Assembly: GCA_043788745.1 (NCBI GenBank)
Contig: JAYVTO010000217.1
Location: 1 to 64,000 of the forward strand
Direction of reading: 5' to 3'
Length of the DNA stretch: 64,000 bases
From: JBBQWZ01 sp043788745
GTDB lineage: Bacteria > Acidobacteriota > Terriglobia > Bryobacterales > Bryobacteraceae
Part shown: positions 44,019 to 51,345 of the stretch, piece by piece
Numbering within the stretch: the stretch's first letter is position 1
Layout of the letters: each line of letters starts with the position of its first letter
Position numbers and translations under genes: made by a program
Notes under the pieces: generated by a model
Told to the model about the DNA's origin: nothing
What the model saw: only the letters and a program-made list of their open reading frames with translations
Database searches by the model: none

Positions 44019-45377
44019 CTAGTATCTGCGGATGCGGTGCGCCGCGAACAGCAGAGCCCGCGGGACGTGGAAGCAGCCTTTGTAGTTGTTGCCTTTTAGA
44101 GTGTGGGTGAGGTTGCCCTGACGGTCGCAGTAGGCGAACCATTCGCCGTGTTGGGGGTCGGCGAAGTGGGTGAAGGCGTAGTCGTTGATGCGGTCGAGCC
44201 AGGCGCTCCATTTGGGCAGTTCGGCTTCGAGGTCCTCGGCGCGCTCGGCATGGGAGCGGGGGGCGTTGGACGATTGGGCTTGGGAGTGCCGCTCTCGGGA
44301 GGTCTGCTCCCTTACGGTCGCGGTTCTTTGTTGCAGGGGCGGTTCTGCGTCGCGCGAGACGGAGTCTGCTTTGTTCCGCATTCTCTCGGCGTATTCTCTG
44401 GTTTCCATTACGGCGAGGACACAAGCGTAGAGGGCTTCAGTGTGCGGCCACCAGAGCTTCATTGTGGATTCGAGTTGCAGGGTTGGTTTTCCTTCGATGT
44501 CCATGAAGTAGTAGAGGCCGCCGTGCTCTTTGTCCCAGCCAAGTTCCAGCGATGCTTCGATCACGTCGAGCCAACGGCGAATGCGGTTGTAATGCTGGGG
44601 GAGTTTCGTCTTTTCCTTGATGGCGATGGCTTCGTGATTCTGTAGGGCGATCTCGCCGTGGATCAGGAACCACGCGACCTCAATCGAACTGCCGGGGCAG
44701 AAGAGTCTGCCTTCGGGCGTTGCCCTGTTCGGCGTGTTTTCGAGTAGAACGTTGTGCACTTTGTCGAGAAACGTCTCGGCGAGGTTCACCATGTCGTGGA
44801 TGATCTGGTGATACTTCGGGTCGCTCGCGACGGTTGCGATTTTGATGGCCATCGAGAGGACGACCATGCAGTCGGCTAGATTCGGCGGGGCGGGAAAGGG
44901 GCGGCCTATGAGTTCGGGGTTCGCGATCCAGGCGCGAATGTCTTCGAAAAGATTTAGTGCAAGGGTGTGATATTTGAAATCGCCGGAGGCTTTGAAGTAC
45001 TCCCAGAATCCGAGAAAGACGAAGACGGCGGCGTAGGGTTTGCGTTGATAGCCGGTGGGGGTGAGGCCGTCGCGCGAGGTGGAGAACCAACAGCGGCCTT
45101 GTTCATCAAAGGCATGTTGCGCGAGGAATTCGGCGCCGCGTTGGGCGATGCGGAGCCATTCCGGATTGCGTTCGAGGTTGTTGTAGAACTTCGAGAAACT
45201 CCAGACGCCGCGGCCTTGCAGCCAGATGTACTTGCGATCGTCGTAGACTTCGCCCGTGCGGTCGAGGCAGGTGAGGAAGCCGCCGTGGACCGTGTCTACG
45301 CCGTGAGCCGTCCAGAACGGGATCACGGAGTTGCGGAGTTCGTCGAGGTAACGCTCGCGGAGGGCTTCGAGGTCCAT
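44019..45377 (-). CDS. AGE-family epimerase/isomerase with an in-frame repeat insertion
   Basis: A 452-residue (alpha/alpha)6-barrel enzyme of the N-acylglucosamine 2-epimerase family, interconverting aldoses or N-acyl sugars at C2. Family blocks include VDTVHGGFLTCLDR (about 25-38), LQGRGVWSFSKFYN (about 54-67), CPGSSIEVAWFLIHGE (about 227-242), EHGGLYYFMDIEGKPT, KLWWPHTEALYACV and HGEWFAYCDRQGNLTHTLKG. Normal members have about 10 residues between the last two blocks; here about 55 extra residues (about 330-385, RNKADSVSRDAEPPLQQRTA and onward) are encoded by repeat DNA. That region is low-complexity and charged. Catalytic residues appear intact. Confidence 0.88.
   Translation of the reverse strand: MDLEALRERYLDELRNSVIPFWTAHGVDTVHGGFLTCLDRTGEVYDDRKYIWLQGRGVWSFSKFYNNLERNPEWLRIAQRGAEFLAQHAFDEQGRCWFSTSRDGLTPTGYQRKPYAAVFVFLGFWEYFKASGDFKYHTLALNLFEDIRAWIANPELIGRPFPAPPNLADCMVVLSMAIKIATVASDPKYHQIIHDMVNLAETFLDKVHNVLLENTPNRATPEGRLFCPGSSIEVAWFLIHGEIALQNHEAIAIKEKTKLPQHYNRIRRWLDVIEASLELGWDKEHGGLYYFMDIEGKPTLQLESTMKLWWPHTEALYACVLAVMETREYAERMRNKADSVSRDAEPPLQQRTATVREQTSRERHSQAQSSNAPRSHAERAEDLEAELPKWSAWLDRINDYAFTHFADPQHGEWFAYCDRQGNLTHTLKGNNYKGCFHVPRALLFAAHRIRRY
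44307..44330. repeat. dispersed repeat CTCCCTTACGGTCGCGG inside the AGE gene
   Basis: Bases 44307-44330 match the 39000-39022 repeat at all but about three of 23 positions. Here it is translated on the minus strand as QRTATVREQ in the extra segment of the epimerase. Confidence 0.7.
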
Positions 45378-45422
45378 GGAGTCGAGTGTAGCGTTCGGGG
45401 CGGGCGGGTTTGGAATAAGGAG

Positions 45423-45680
45423 GTGAGTGCAATCACGATACAGATCGAGAAAGGTATCGCGGGTCTTTTGGCGGCGATGCAGCAGCCAGTTGCTCAGGCG
45501 GCGCGCGAATTTATTGTCATGGAACTGTATCGGCGCGGCAATCTTTCAAGGGGGCGCGGCGCGGAGTTGTTGGGCATGAATCGGATCGAATTTGTGCCGC
45601 AGGCGTCTGACCTCGGGATTCCGTATTTGCAGATGGGTTTCGAGGATCTGGATCGGGAGCTTGAGGCGGGTCTGACGTAG
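45423..45680 (+). CDS. UPF0175-family antitoxin
   Basis: An 85-residue protein of the UPF0175 (COG2886) family, small DNA-binding antitoxins usually paired with DUF3368 PIN toxins. It begins VSAITIQIEKGI, has AAREFIVMELYRRGNLSRGR (about 27-46) with the helix-turn-helix GAELLGMNRIEFV, and ends DLDRELEAG. It is complete. The GTG start overlaps an 11-base perfect anti-SD complement (TAAGGAGGTGA, 45416-45426), which is odd spacing. Its partner toxin, two bases downstream, is broken, so this is an orphaned antitoxin. Confidence 0.8.
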   Translation: MSAITIQIEKGIAGLLAAMQQPVAQAAREFIVMELYRRGNLSRGRGAELLGMNRIEFVPQASDLGIPYLQMGFEDLDRELEAGLT

Positions 45681-45682
45681 GG

Positions 45683-45880
45683 ATGGCTGTCGTTAGCGAC
45701 TCGCAGTCCGCTGATCGTCTTTCAGCAGATCGGCATCACTGTCGCAGTTGTTCGGGCAGAGCCTAATTCCCTCGGCGGTCGCTGTTGAAATTGCGGATAG
45801 AGTGGGTTCCAGGGACTGGCTGGAAGTTCGGTGTCTGGCCCGAGCCGTTCCGGCTGAAGTTTCTCTTCTGCTTCCACTCC
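45683..45880 (+). pseudogene. DUF3368 PIN-domain toxin broken by two frameshifts
   Basis: Starting at ATG 45683, two bases after the UPF0175 stop, the sequence reads MAVVSDS, then after a one-base shift near 45704 SPLIVFQQIGI, then after a second shift near 45737 LSQLFGQSLIPSAVAVEI and ADRVGSRDWLEVRCLARAVPAEV. Joined, these are the N-terminal two-thirds of a DUF3368 PIN ribonuclease toxin (SDSSPLI with the metal-binding Asp, LFG..LIP.AVA.EI). No frame completes the C-terminal acidic residues. The end near 45880 is approximate. The toxin is dead while its antitoxin remains intact. Confidence 0.75.
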
Positions 45881-46100
45881 GCAGCGCGATCAATGACCGC
45901 GTGCAGGCGGAGCGAGGGTTCCGGTGGTAATCCGGCCTGCTTGCACCACTTCAGGATGTCTTTCCACATGAATCCTGATCGAAAGAAGTAGGGGCGGCAT
46001 TCGAGGAAGCAGAGGCAAACTTCGATGGCTTCCGGATCGCCGGCTCTTAGTTGGCCGTGCGGAGGTTGTCCCAGCGAATTGGGAAGGCCGGCTTTGCGCA
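45830..46100 (-). pseudogene. possible fragment of an unidentified small gene
   Basis: The minus frame within 45763-46188 contains LRAGDPEAIEVCLCFLECRP and YFFRSGFMWKDILKWCKQAG, which looks like real protein (amphipathic helices, no low complexity) rather than GC-driven noise. It has no clear start or known family, and it overlaps the PIN remnant at its 3' end. I cannot name it. The rest of 46101-46302 shows no gene. Confidence 0.3.
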
Positions 46101-46302
46101 CTGGGTGTGCATGTCTTCGCAAGCCGCCTTCTACCTTGCTTTGTGGGCGGGGCTCTCGGTGTGACGCGCGTGGGTCTCGTGGATGCAATTCTGAAGGCGG
46201 GTTCCCAGCGTTCTCGATCAGCTGTTGTTTGATCGAGTCGGAATCCGTAACAACTCCGCGCCTCGCGCCGTGGCGTTCGAAACAGGTATGCAGCGCCCCC
46301 TC

Positions 46303-46408
46303 CCTTACCGTTGGGGTTCAGTGCTGTTTGTTACGTGCGACCTTACGGGTCGGAACTCAGTGCCTATTTGGTACGCGCGACCTTACGGTCGCGCCTCGGT
46401 TTTTGTTG
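46303..46408. repeat. imperfect 38-40 bp tandem repeats with a terminal hairpin
   Basis: Units are 46303-46340 and 46341-46380, with a partial third from 46381. Each starts CCTTAC and ends TACGYGCGA. The last junction forms a hairpin GCGCGACC-TTAC-GGTCGCGC (46375-46394), followed on the plus strand by CTCGGTTTTTG, which looks like a terminator. The units carry the same TTACGGTCGCG core as the dispersed repeats. Confidence 0.65.
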
Positions 46409-46425
46409 TGAGAGCGCAACTGAGT

Positions 46426-47913
46426 CTACCGGAGGCCGAAGCCGTGCAGCATCACGTTGAACGCGAAGGCGAAGAGTCCTGCTCCGAGGATGATGCAGAC
46501 CGGGAGCGTGAGCACCCAGGCGAGCAGCAGTTTGCCGAGAGTGTCCATCTGCAGGCCGGAACGATTCGCGGCCATAGTTCCGGCGATTCCGGAGGAGAGG
46601 ACGTGGGTGGTGCTGACGGGGAGGCCGAGCATGTCGGCGGCTCCGATGGTCATCATCGCGACGAGTTCGGCGGAGGCGCCTTGGGCGTACGTCAGGTGTT
46701 GCTTGCCGATCTTCTCGCCGACCGTAACAACGATGCGCCTCCAACCGATCATGGTGCCGAGACCGAGCGCCAGCGCGACAGCGATCTTCACCCACACCGG
46801 GATGAACTTCGTCACCTTGTCGATCTTGTTCTTCAACTCGCCTGCAGCTGTCTTCTCGACCGGGTCCTTGATCAGATTCTGCTTCGAGAGTTTGGCGAGT
46901 GCTTCGGAAACCAGATAGAGGTCGGAGCGAAGGTCGCGCCGGTTATCGCCGCTCAGTTGACCAAACGAACTCTTGCCTTCGAGTCGAGTAGAAATCTCGC
47001 GGCACTTAGCGGCAGCGGCGGGGAAGGTCCGCTGCGTGGCCGTACCCTTTGGTTTCACGTACGCCGACAACTCGTCGGAAGCCGCATCGCCCGAAATAGA
47101 AACTCCCGTCGAATGACGATCCAAGGCGGGCGCGATGCTTCTGCTCATGGTCATCAGTTGCTGCACGGGTGCTTGGCCCGTACCCAAGTCGACGGCAAAG
47201 GTGGCGGGTACGAGTCCGATGAGGATGAGCATGATCAGCCCCATACCTTTTTGCCCATCGTTCGATCCGTGCGCGAAGCTTACGCCCGTGCACGTCAGTA
47301 CAAGAATGCCGCGAATCCAAAGCGGCGGCGTCTTGCCTTCCGGCGACTGGTATAGCGCCGGATTCCTGATCAGCGCCTTGCACAATAGCAACAGCAGCGC
47401 GGCTGCGGAAAATCCAACGAGCGGGGAAACCAGAAGGGAGAGTCCGATCTCCTGTGCCTTTGCCCAATTCACGCCGTCGCCGAACTCATGACCTTTCGCG
47501 ATGACGGAGTGCGCGAGGCCGACGCCCATGATCGAACCGATCAACGTATGCGAGCTGGAGGCGGGCAAGCCCAGATACCAAGTGCCAAGATTCCACGTGA
47601 TCGCGGCCAGCAACATCGCGAACACCATCGCGAATCCGGCGGCGGATCCGACATTCAGCACCAGCTCGACCGGAAGGAGAGCCACTACGCCGAAAGCAAC
47701 CGCGCCGCTCGACATCAGCACGCCGATCAGGTTCCAGCAGCCAGACCACACTACGGCGACGGTGGGTTTCAGCGTATGCGTGTAGATGACGGTGGCGACC
47801 GCATTCGCCGTGTCATGGAAACCATTAACGAACTCGAACGTAAGCGCGAGTCCGAGCGCCAGAATCAAGAACATTGCACTGGGGACAGAGAGATATTGTC
47901 CGAACAGTTCCAA
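46426..47913 (-). CDS. pit: inorganic phosphate transporter (PiT family)
   Basis: A 495-residue symporter that takes up metal-phosphate with protons or sodium. Both PiT signature repeats are present: FVNGFHDTANAVAT near the N-terminus (about 28-41) and the C-terminal counterpart GLPVSTTHVLSSGIAGTMAA (about 433-452). LGLPASSSHTLIGSIMGVG (about 114-132) is the other half of the symmetric core. The central cytoplasmic loop (about 240-370) is charged and soluble. About ten membrane helices are expected. The 282-base upstream gap 47914-48195 holds its promoter region; I see no regulatory box there. Confidence 0.93.
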   Translation of the reverse strand: MELFGQYLSVPSAMFLILALGLALTFEFVNGFHDTANAVATVIYTHTLKPTVAVVWSGCWNLIGVLMSSGAVAFGVVALLPVELVLNVGSAAGFAMVFAMLLAAITWNLGTWYLGLPASSSHTLIGSIMGVGLAHSVIAKGHEFGDGVNWAKAQEIGLSLLVSPLVGFSAAALLLLLCKALIRNPALYQSPEGKTPPLWIRGILVLTCTGVSFAHGSNDGQKGMGLIMLILIGLVPATFAVDLGTGQAPVQQLMTMSRSIAPALDRHSTGVSISGDAASDELSAYVKPKGTATQRTFPAAAAKCREISTRLEGKSSFGQLSGDNRRDLRSDLYLVSEALAKLSKQNLIKDPVEKTAAGELKNKIDKVTKFIPVWVKIAVALALGLGTMIGWRRIVVTVGEKIGKQHLTYAQGASAELVAMMTIGAADMLGLPVSTTHVLSSGIAGTMAANRSGLQMDTLGKLLLAWVLTLPVCIILGAGLFAFAFNVMLHGFGLR

Positions 47914-48195
47914 GCGGAGCCTCCGGTGACCGTCTCACCCCGGCGTCGCCATCCATCCTGATTGACACCGTTCGCCTGGCGGACCGGAAGATCTGCAAGG
48001 GGTGCCCCTGTAAAAGTTTCGCGACAGCAGCAGAGTGTGGTTGAACCCTATTTAGAGTACACGACTGCGAGGGCAGTTTGGCTCAAAAAAATGCAAAAAC
48101 AAGCGTAGATCGCATATTTTCCGACTTTTTGATGTCAATTGTGTGACAACGCGGCGGCGCATGACAGACGCGGCCTGAATCTCTGATCCTGGAGT

Positions 48196-48818
48196 TCAAT
48201 GAGCAGGCGAATTGAAGTTGCGGGTGACCTCGACGGTAAAGGCGGGCGAGCCGCTGGGTGCGTTGTTGGGCGCTTTCCAGCCGAAGATGATCATGGTTTT
48301 CTTGTCTGGCTGGTACGAGAGGGCGAAGATGCCGGCGGCGAGTTCGTGGGTGCCGGAAAACCAGTCGGAGACGATGGACCATTTGGCGGTGAGCGGCTGT
48401 TCGATGCCGACCAGGGCGTGCAAATTGTGTCTTCCGCCCGCGGGTCCGAAAATCTGTTTCGTACCGATGCTGGGTCCGGCGGTGAAGCGGGTTCGGGGCC
48501 GGGGAAGGCGGACGCTGACGCCGCCGTAGGTCCAGTAGCCGACGCCCTGGCCGTCAAAGGAGAACGGGAGCATACCGTCGGTAAACTCTTTTTCTCCCAG
48601 GGGTCGTCTTCACCGTCGAGGAGGAAAACCTTCTTGCCGCCGATGCCGATGGAGCGGTTGCCGGAGTTACCCTGATTCAGCCGGTGGTACTGGCCCTCGA
48701 AGGCCAGCATCAAGTCCTTTTTGTCTACGGCATCGGCGCTCGGGATGCCGACGATGAGGCTTTGTGCGGAGACACTTATCGGGAGACACAGGACTCCCAA
48801 GAGGCTGAATCGGAGCAT
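48196..48818 (-). pseudogene. secreted protein of unknown function, interrupted by a one-base frameshift
   Basis: The N-terminal part starts at ATG 48818 with a signal peptide (MLRFSLLGVLCLPISVSAQ) and runs to GEDDPWEKK. The C-terminal part continues in another frame as EFTDGMLPFSFDGQGVGYWT and ends near 48196 with VTRNFNSPAH. The break falls at a run of five A residues (minus-strand GAGAAAAAGAGTTT near 48590); one more A would restore a single frame of about 207 residues. The joined product has beta-rich, GxGxWTYGGVS-type outer-membrane character. It is either a sequencing error, a real mutation, or -1 slippage. Family unknown. Confidence 0.7.
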
Positions 48819-48868
48819 AGAAGTCCGATGGATGCAGCCCGGTTTAAAAAGTTTTATTATTCGGTGCG

Positions 48869-50281
48869 CTAGCCGGCCTTCTGGAAGGCGCGACGGCTGT
48901 ACAGGTGGTCGAACAGATTGCCCTCGTGGGGCTGATCCCAGGAGAGAACCATGGTTGGAATGGCGCCGAGGTTGAGGCGGCCGACATGGGGCGAAGCAAG
49001 CAGCCGCTGCTGGAAGGCCCTGTTTGCGGTGATGGCGGTGATGACGAGAGAGGGGCCGAAGATCTCGGGCATGGTGGCTTCGGGCGTTTCGACGACGCTG
49101 GCGAAGGGGAACAGGAACTCGCGATTGGCGAGAGCGTGGTCAGGTGGGCATGCGACGACGGTCGGCAGCAGGTAGGTAGAACTGTCGAGGTCGACGCAGC
49201 GGTCTCCGGAGCGGAAGGAAGCGGTGACGTCGCGGGCGCCTGGCATGTCGCTGTCGATCATGGCGGAGATGCGCTGGGCGATTTTGGGATCGGCGAAGGG
49301 GGCGAGGGGCGCCTCAGGGTGGTCGGCGGGCTTGGGCGTCAGCTTCGCGAGGCGGGCGGCAAGGGCCTCGGCGATCTGCTTCCCGTGGCGGGGAACCCAC
49401 ACTCCGGACGCGTTGACGCAGGAGCGGCCGGAGTTTTCCGCGATGGAGGCGACCATGACGTCGATGTACTTTTCCCAATTGTCGATTTCATCTTCGCCGA
49501 TGACGATCTTCGAATAGCCGGGTCCGTGGACTTCGACGCGCGAATCGTTTTCGTATTTCCTGGTGGCGGCGACGTCGCCGAAGACCATGCCGCGACCGCA
49601 GTGACGGAGGATCTCGCCGGCGCCGGAGTGATCGCAGGGATAGTAGCCGAAGGCTTCCTTCGGGGCGCCAGCTTTGATGAAGGCCTGGATCATGCGGTAG
49701 GGGGTCCAGGGTTCGGCGCTGCCGGGCTTCAAGAAGAGCGCGGTCTTCATGGCGATGGCGGGCGCCCAGAGGGAATGGACGCCGGGGGAGTTGTTTGGGA
49801 GGACGACGCCGAGCGACGCGGCGCGGGGGACGAAGCTGAGGGCGAATCCGGCGTGGGAGCCGAAGCCGGTGTCGAGGGTGTCAAAGCCGACGCCGCGGGA
49901 GAGTCCGTTCAGGACGTCGGTCATCTGATCGAGGACGCCATGGATCTTCTTCATGTTCTTGCGCACCATGACGTGCGGCATTCCGGTGGTCGCGGAAAGC
50001 TGCAGGACGTAGTCGCCGGCAGACTGCATCTGGTCGCCGATGGCGAGGGTGCCGTTGAGGAAGTAATCGGCGGCGGCTTTGCTGATGGCGATCAGTTCCG
50101 CGGTGGAGAATTTGGTGAGAGCGTCTTTGCCGCGCTGCTGATCGAGAAGGTCGCGGCGGATGACGCCCGGATTCGCCAGGCTGAGTTCGACGTAGGTTTG
50201 CTTGGTCTTGAAGTCGGGAGTTTTGGCGACGTCGAGGGAGCGGTAGGGTTCGCCGAAGCGGAGGACGGGAATGTGGAGCAT
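48869..50281 (-). CDS. aldehyde dehydrogenase family protein
   Basis: A 470-residue NAD(P)-dependent aldehyde dehydrogenase-like enzyme, somewhat distant from the main ALDH group. Visible landmarks are VVLPNNSPGVHSLWAPAIAM (about 167-186; the catalytic Asn region), ALFLKPGSAEPWTP (about 188-201), the catalytic Cys in SIAENSGRSCVNASG (about 280-294), and the late REFLFPFASVVE block (about 405). The substrate is unknown; the low similarity to classical members suggests an acyl-CoA or phosphate-linked aldehyde substrate as an option. It is a single-gene unit with a free promoter region. Confidence 0.82.
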   Translation of the reverse strand: MLHIPVLRFGEPYRSLDVAKTPDFKTKQTYVELSLANPGVIRRDLLDQQRGKDALTKFSTAELIAISKAAADYFLNGTLAIGDQMQSAGDYVLQLSATTGMPHVMVRKNMKKIHGVLDQMTDVLNGLSRGVGFDTLDTGFGSHAGFALSFVPRAASLGVVLPNNSPGVHSLWAPAIAMKTALFLKPGSAEPWTPYRMIQAFIKAGAPKEAFGYYPCDHSGAGEILRHCGRGMVFGDVAATRKYENDSRVEVHGPGYSKIVIGEDEIDNWEKYIDVMVASIAENSGRSCVNASGVWVPRHGKQIAEALAARLAKLTPKPADHPEAPLAPFADPKIAQRISAMIDSDMPGARDVTASFRSGDRCVDLDSSTYLLPTVVACPPDHALANREFLFPFASVVETPEATMPEIFGPSLVITAITANRAFQQRLLASPHVGRLNLGAIPTMVLSWDQPHEGNLFDHLYSRRAFQKAG

Positions 50282-50403
50282 AAAGAATTAGTGTAGGACG
50301 ACTTTGGATCTGCGTTTGAGATGCGTCGCGCAGGGTGGGAGGCGCAAAAGCTGACGGCGAAACAATCGGACCTGCCGGTTCATCGATGTTGTGTGAGTTC
50401 CCT

Positions 50404-50640
50404 ATGTTCCTTCTAAAACCGATTTTCTTTCCCGCAGCGATCAGCACGCTGCCTGCGCTCGCGCAGTTCTCAAGCCTGTCGACTAATACGGATGGCACGA
50501 CGCTCTTCTTTACAACGCCGCTCGGCCAGACCGGGCTGGGGCAAGCGAACCAGGGCAAGGTGTTTCTTGCAGATTCGGCCGGTATCCGGCCGTGGCTGAT
50601 CCGCAGCCGCGTATGCGATCCTGTGCGATTTGCCTGGGTC
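50404..50640 (+). pseudogene. N-terminal fragment of a secreted acidobacterial propeller protein
   Basis: The frame begins MFLLKPIFFPAAISTLPALA, a signal peptide, followed by QFSSLSTNTDGTTLFFTTPL and KVFLADSAGI, the usual start of large secreted beta-propeller proteins in this group (QF..L.T..DG..L.F.S.L). After about residue 60 similarity is lost and the frame runs into the VapC gene on the other strand. It is probably the truncated 5' end of a former long gene, possibly cut by arrival of the VapBC pair. The 3' limit is approximate. Confidence 0.5.
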
Positions 50641-50688
50641 AGGGGTTGGCAGGTTTGGGGCGTTGCTGCCGGTGAGGTAGGGGCGAGA

Positions 50689-51066
50689 TTACCAGGTCAA
50701 GCGCGCAATGCCCAGCACGCGATCGAAGTGGGCGTCGCGGCTGAGGATGGGCAGATCGTGTTGGCGTGCGAGCGCGGCGATCCAGATGTCGTTTGACGGA
50801 ATCGGCCTGCCCGCCGCCCGTAGTTCGATCGTTATCTGCGCGTAGAAATGAGTGGTACGGCCGTCGATGATCAACAATTTGGCTTGATCGAGAAACTCGC
50901 GTAGCCAGCGCTCGTGCCGTTCGCGCCGATTCGACTGTAGGATGCCGTATCGGTACTCTCCGACAACGACCACCGGGACCTCCACCGACTCCCCACGATC
51001 AACCGCGCGGAGTGCGCCTTTGGCACCGTCCGCGTAAGCCGAAAGCGCATTGGTGTCCAGGATCAC
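50689..51066 (-). CDS. vapC: VapC-type PIN ribonuclease toxin
   Basis: A 125-residue PIN-domain toxin, usually a tRNA or rRNA endonuclease. Acidic site residues are Asp4 in MILDTNAL, Glu near 37 in VVGEYRYG, Asp in SNDIWIAALA (about 91) and Asp in LSRDAHFD (about 109). All four are present, so it should be active. Its ATG overlaps the antitoxin stop by four bases (ATGA). Length is typical of the VapC4/FitB branch. Confidence 0.9.
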   Translation of the reverse strand: MILDTNALSAYADGAKGALRAVDRGESVEVPVVVVGEYRYGILQSNRRERHERWLREFLDQAKLLIIDGRTTHFYAQITIELRAAGRPIPSNDIWIAALARQHDLPILSRDAHFDRVLGIARLTW

Positions 51067-51314
51067 TCCCAGTCTCGCGGGTCGACCTGCTCAAACTCCT
51101 CACGAATCAGGGAGTCAATCCGCAGATTCTCGTCGTGGAGGTCGCTTAGCTGACCCCCAAGCTTGGTCCACGGTTTTACTTTCTTCGACGGGTCGGATCT
51201 CAGCTTTTCTTCTACGGCCTCGGTTACGAATTGACGCAACGCAACCCCTCGCTCGGCGGCCTTCGCCTTAGCACGGCGGAAGGTAGCGTCCGGGATTTCC
51301 AGGGTTGTCTTCAT
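51063..51314 (-). CDS. vapB: VapB-type antitoxin
   Basis: An 83-residue antitoxin with an N-terminal ribbon-helix-helix (MKTTLEIPDATFRRAKAKAA) that would bind the palindrome just upstream, and a C-terminal toxin-binding tail (SLIREEFEQVDPRDWE). Trp-rich ends of this kind occupy the VapC active site in related pairs. The start ATG 51314 is fixed by the RHH motif; the frame is open upstream but reads through the operator. Confidence 0.86.
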   Translation of the reverse strand: MKTTLEIPDATFRRAKAKAAERGVALRQFVTEAVEEKLRSDPSKKVKPWTKLGGQLSDLHDENLRIDSLIREEFEQVDPRDWE

Positions 51315-51321
51315 GGGTCTA

Positions 51322-51343
51322 TGGTCCCATAAATATGGGACCA
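51322..51343 (-). promoter_or_regulatory. VapBC operator palindrome
   Basis: TGGTCCCATA at 51322-51331 and TATGGGACCA at 51334-51343 form a perfect 10-base inverted repeat with a two-base centre, 7 bases before the vapB ATG. It also abuts the stop of the upstream glycosyltransferase (51346), so the promoter must lie within or behind that gene's end. Confidence 0.75.
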
Positions 51344-51345
51344 CG

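Noticed and set aside
48580..48600. dnaX-like programmed -1 frameshift site
   Set aside because: The site reads G-AAA-AAG rather than A-AAA-AAG and no stimulatory hairpin is obvious; a simple indel is likelier, though slippage is not excluded.
48905..50296. 463-codon plus-strand frame opposite the aldehyde dehydrogenase
   Set aside because: It covers the minus-strand gene almost end to end, is rich in Gly/Asp/Glu as expected for antisense of GC-biased codons, and shows no domain.
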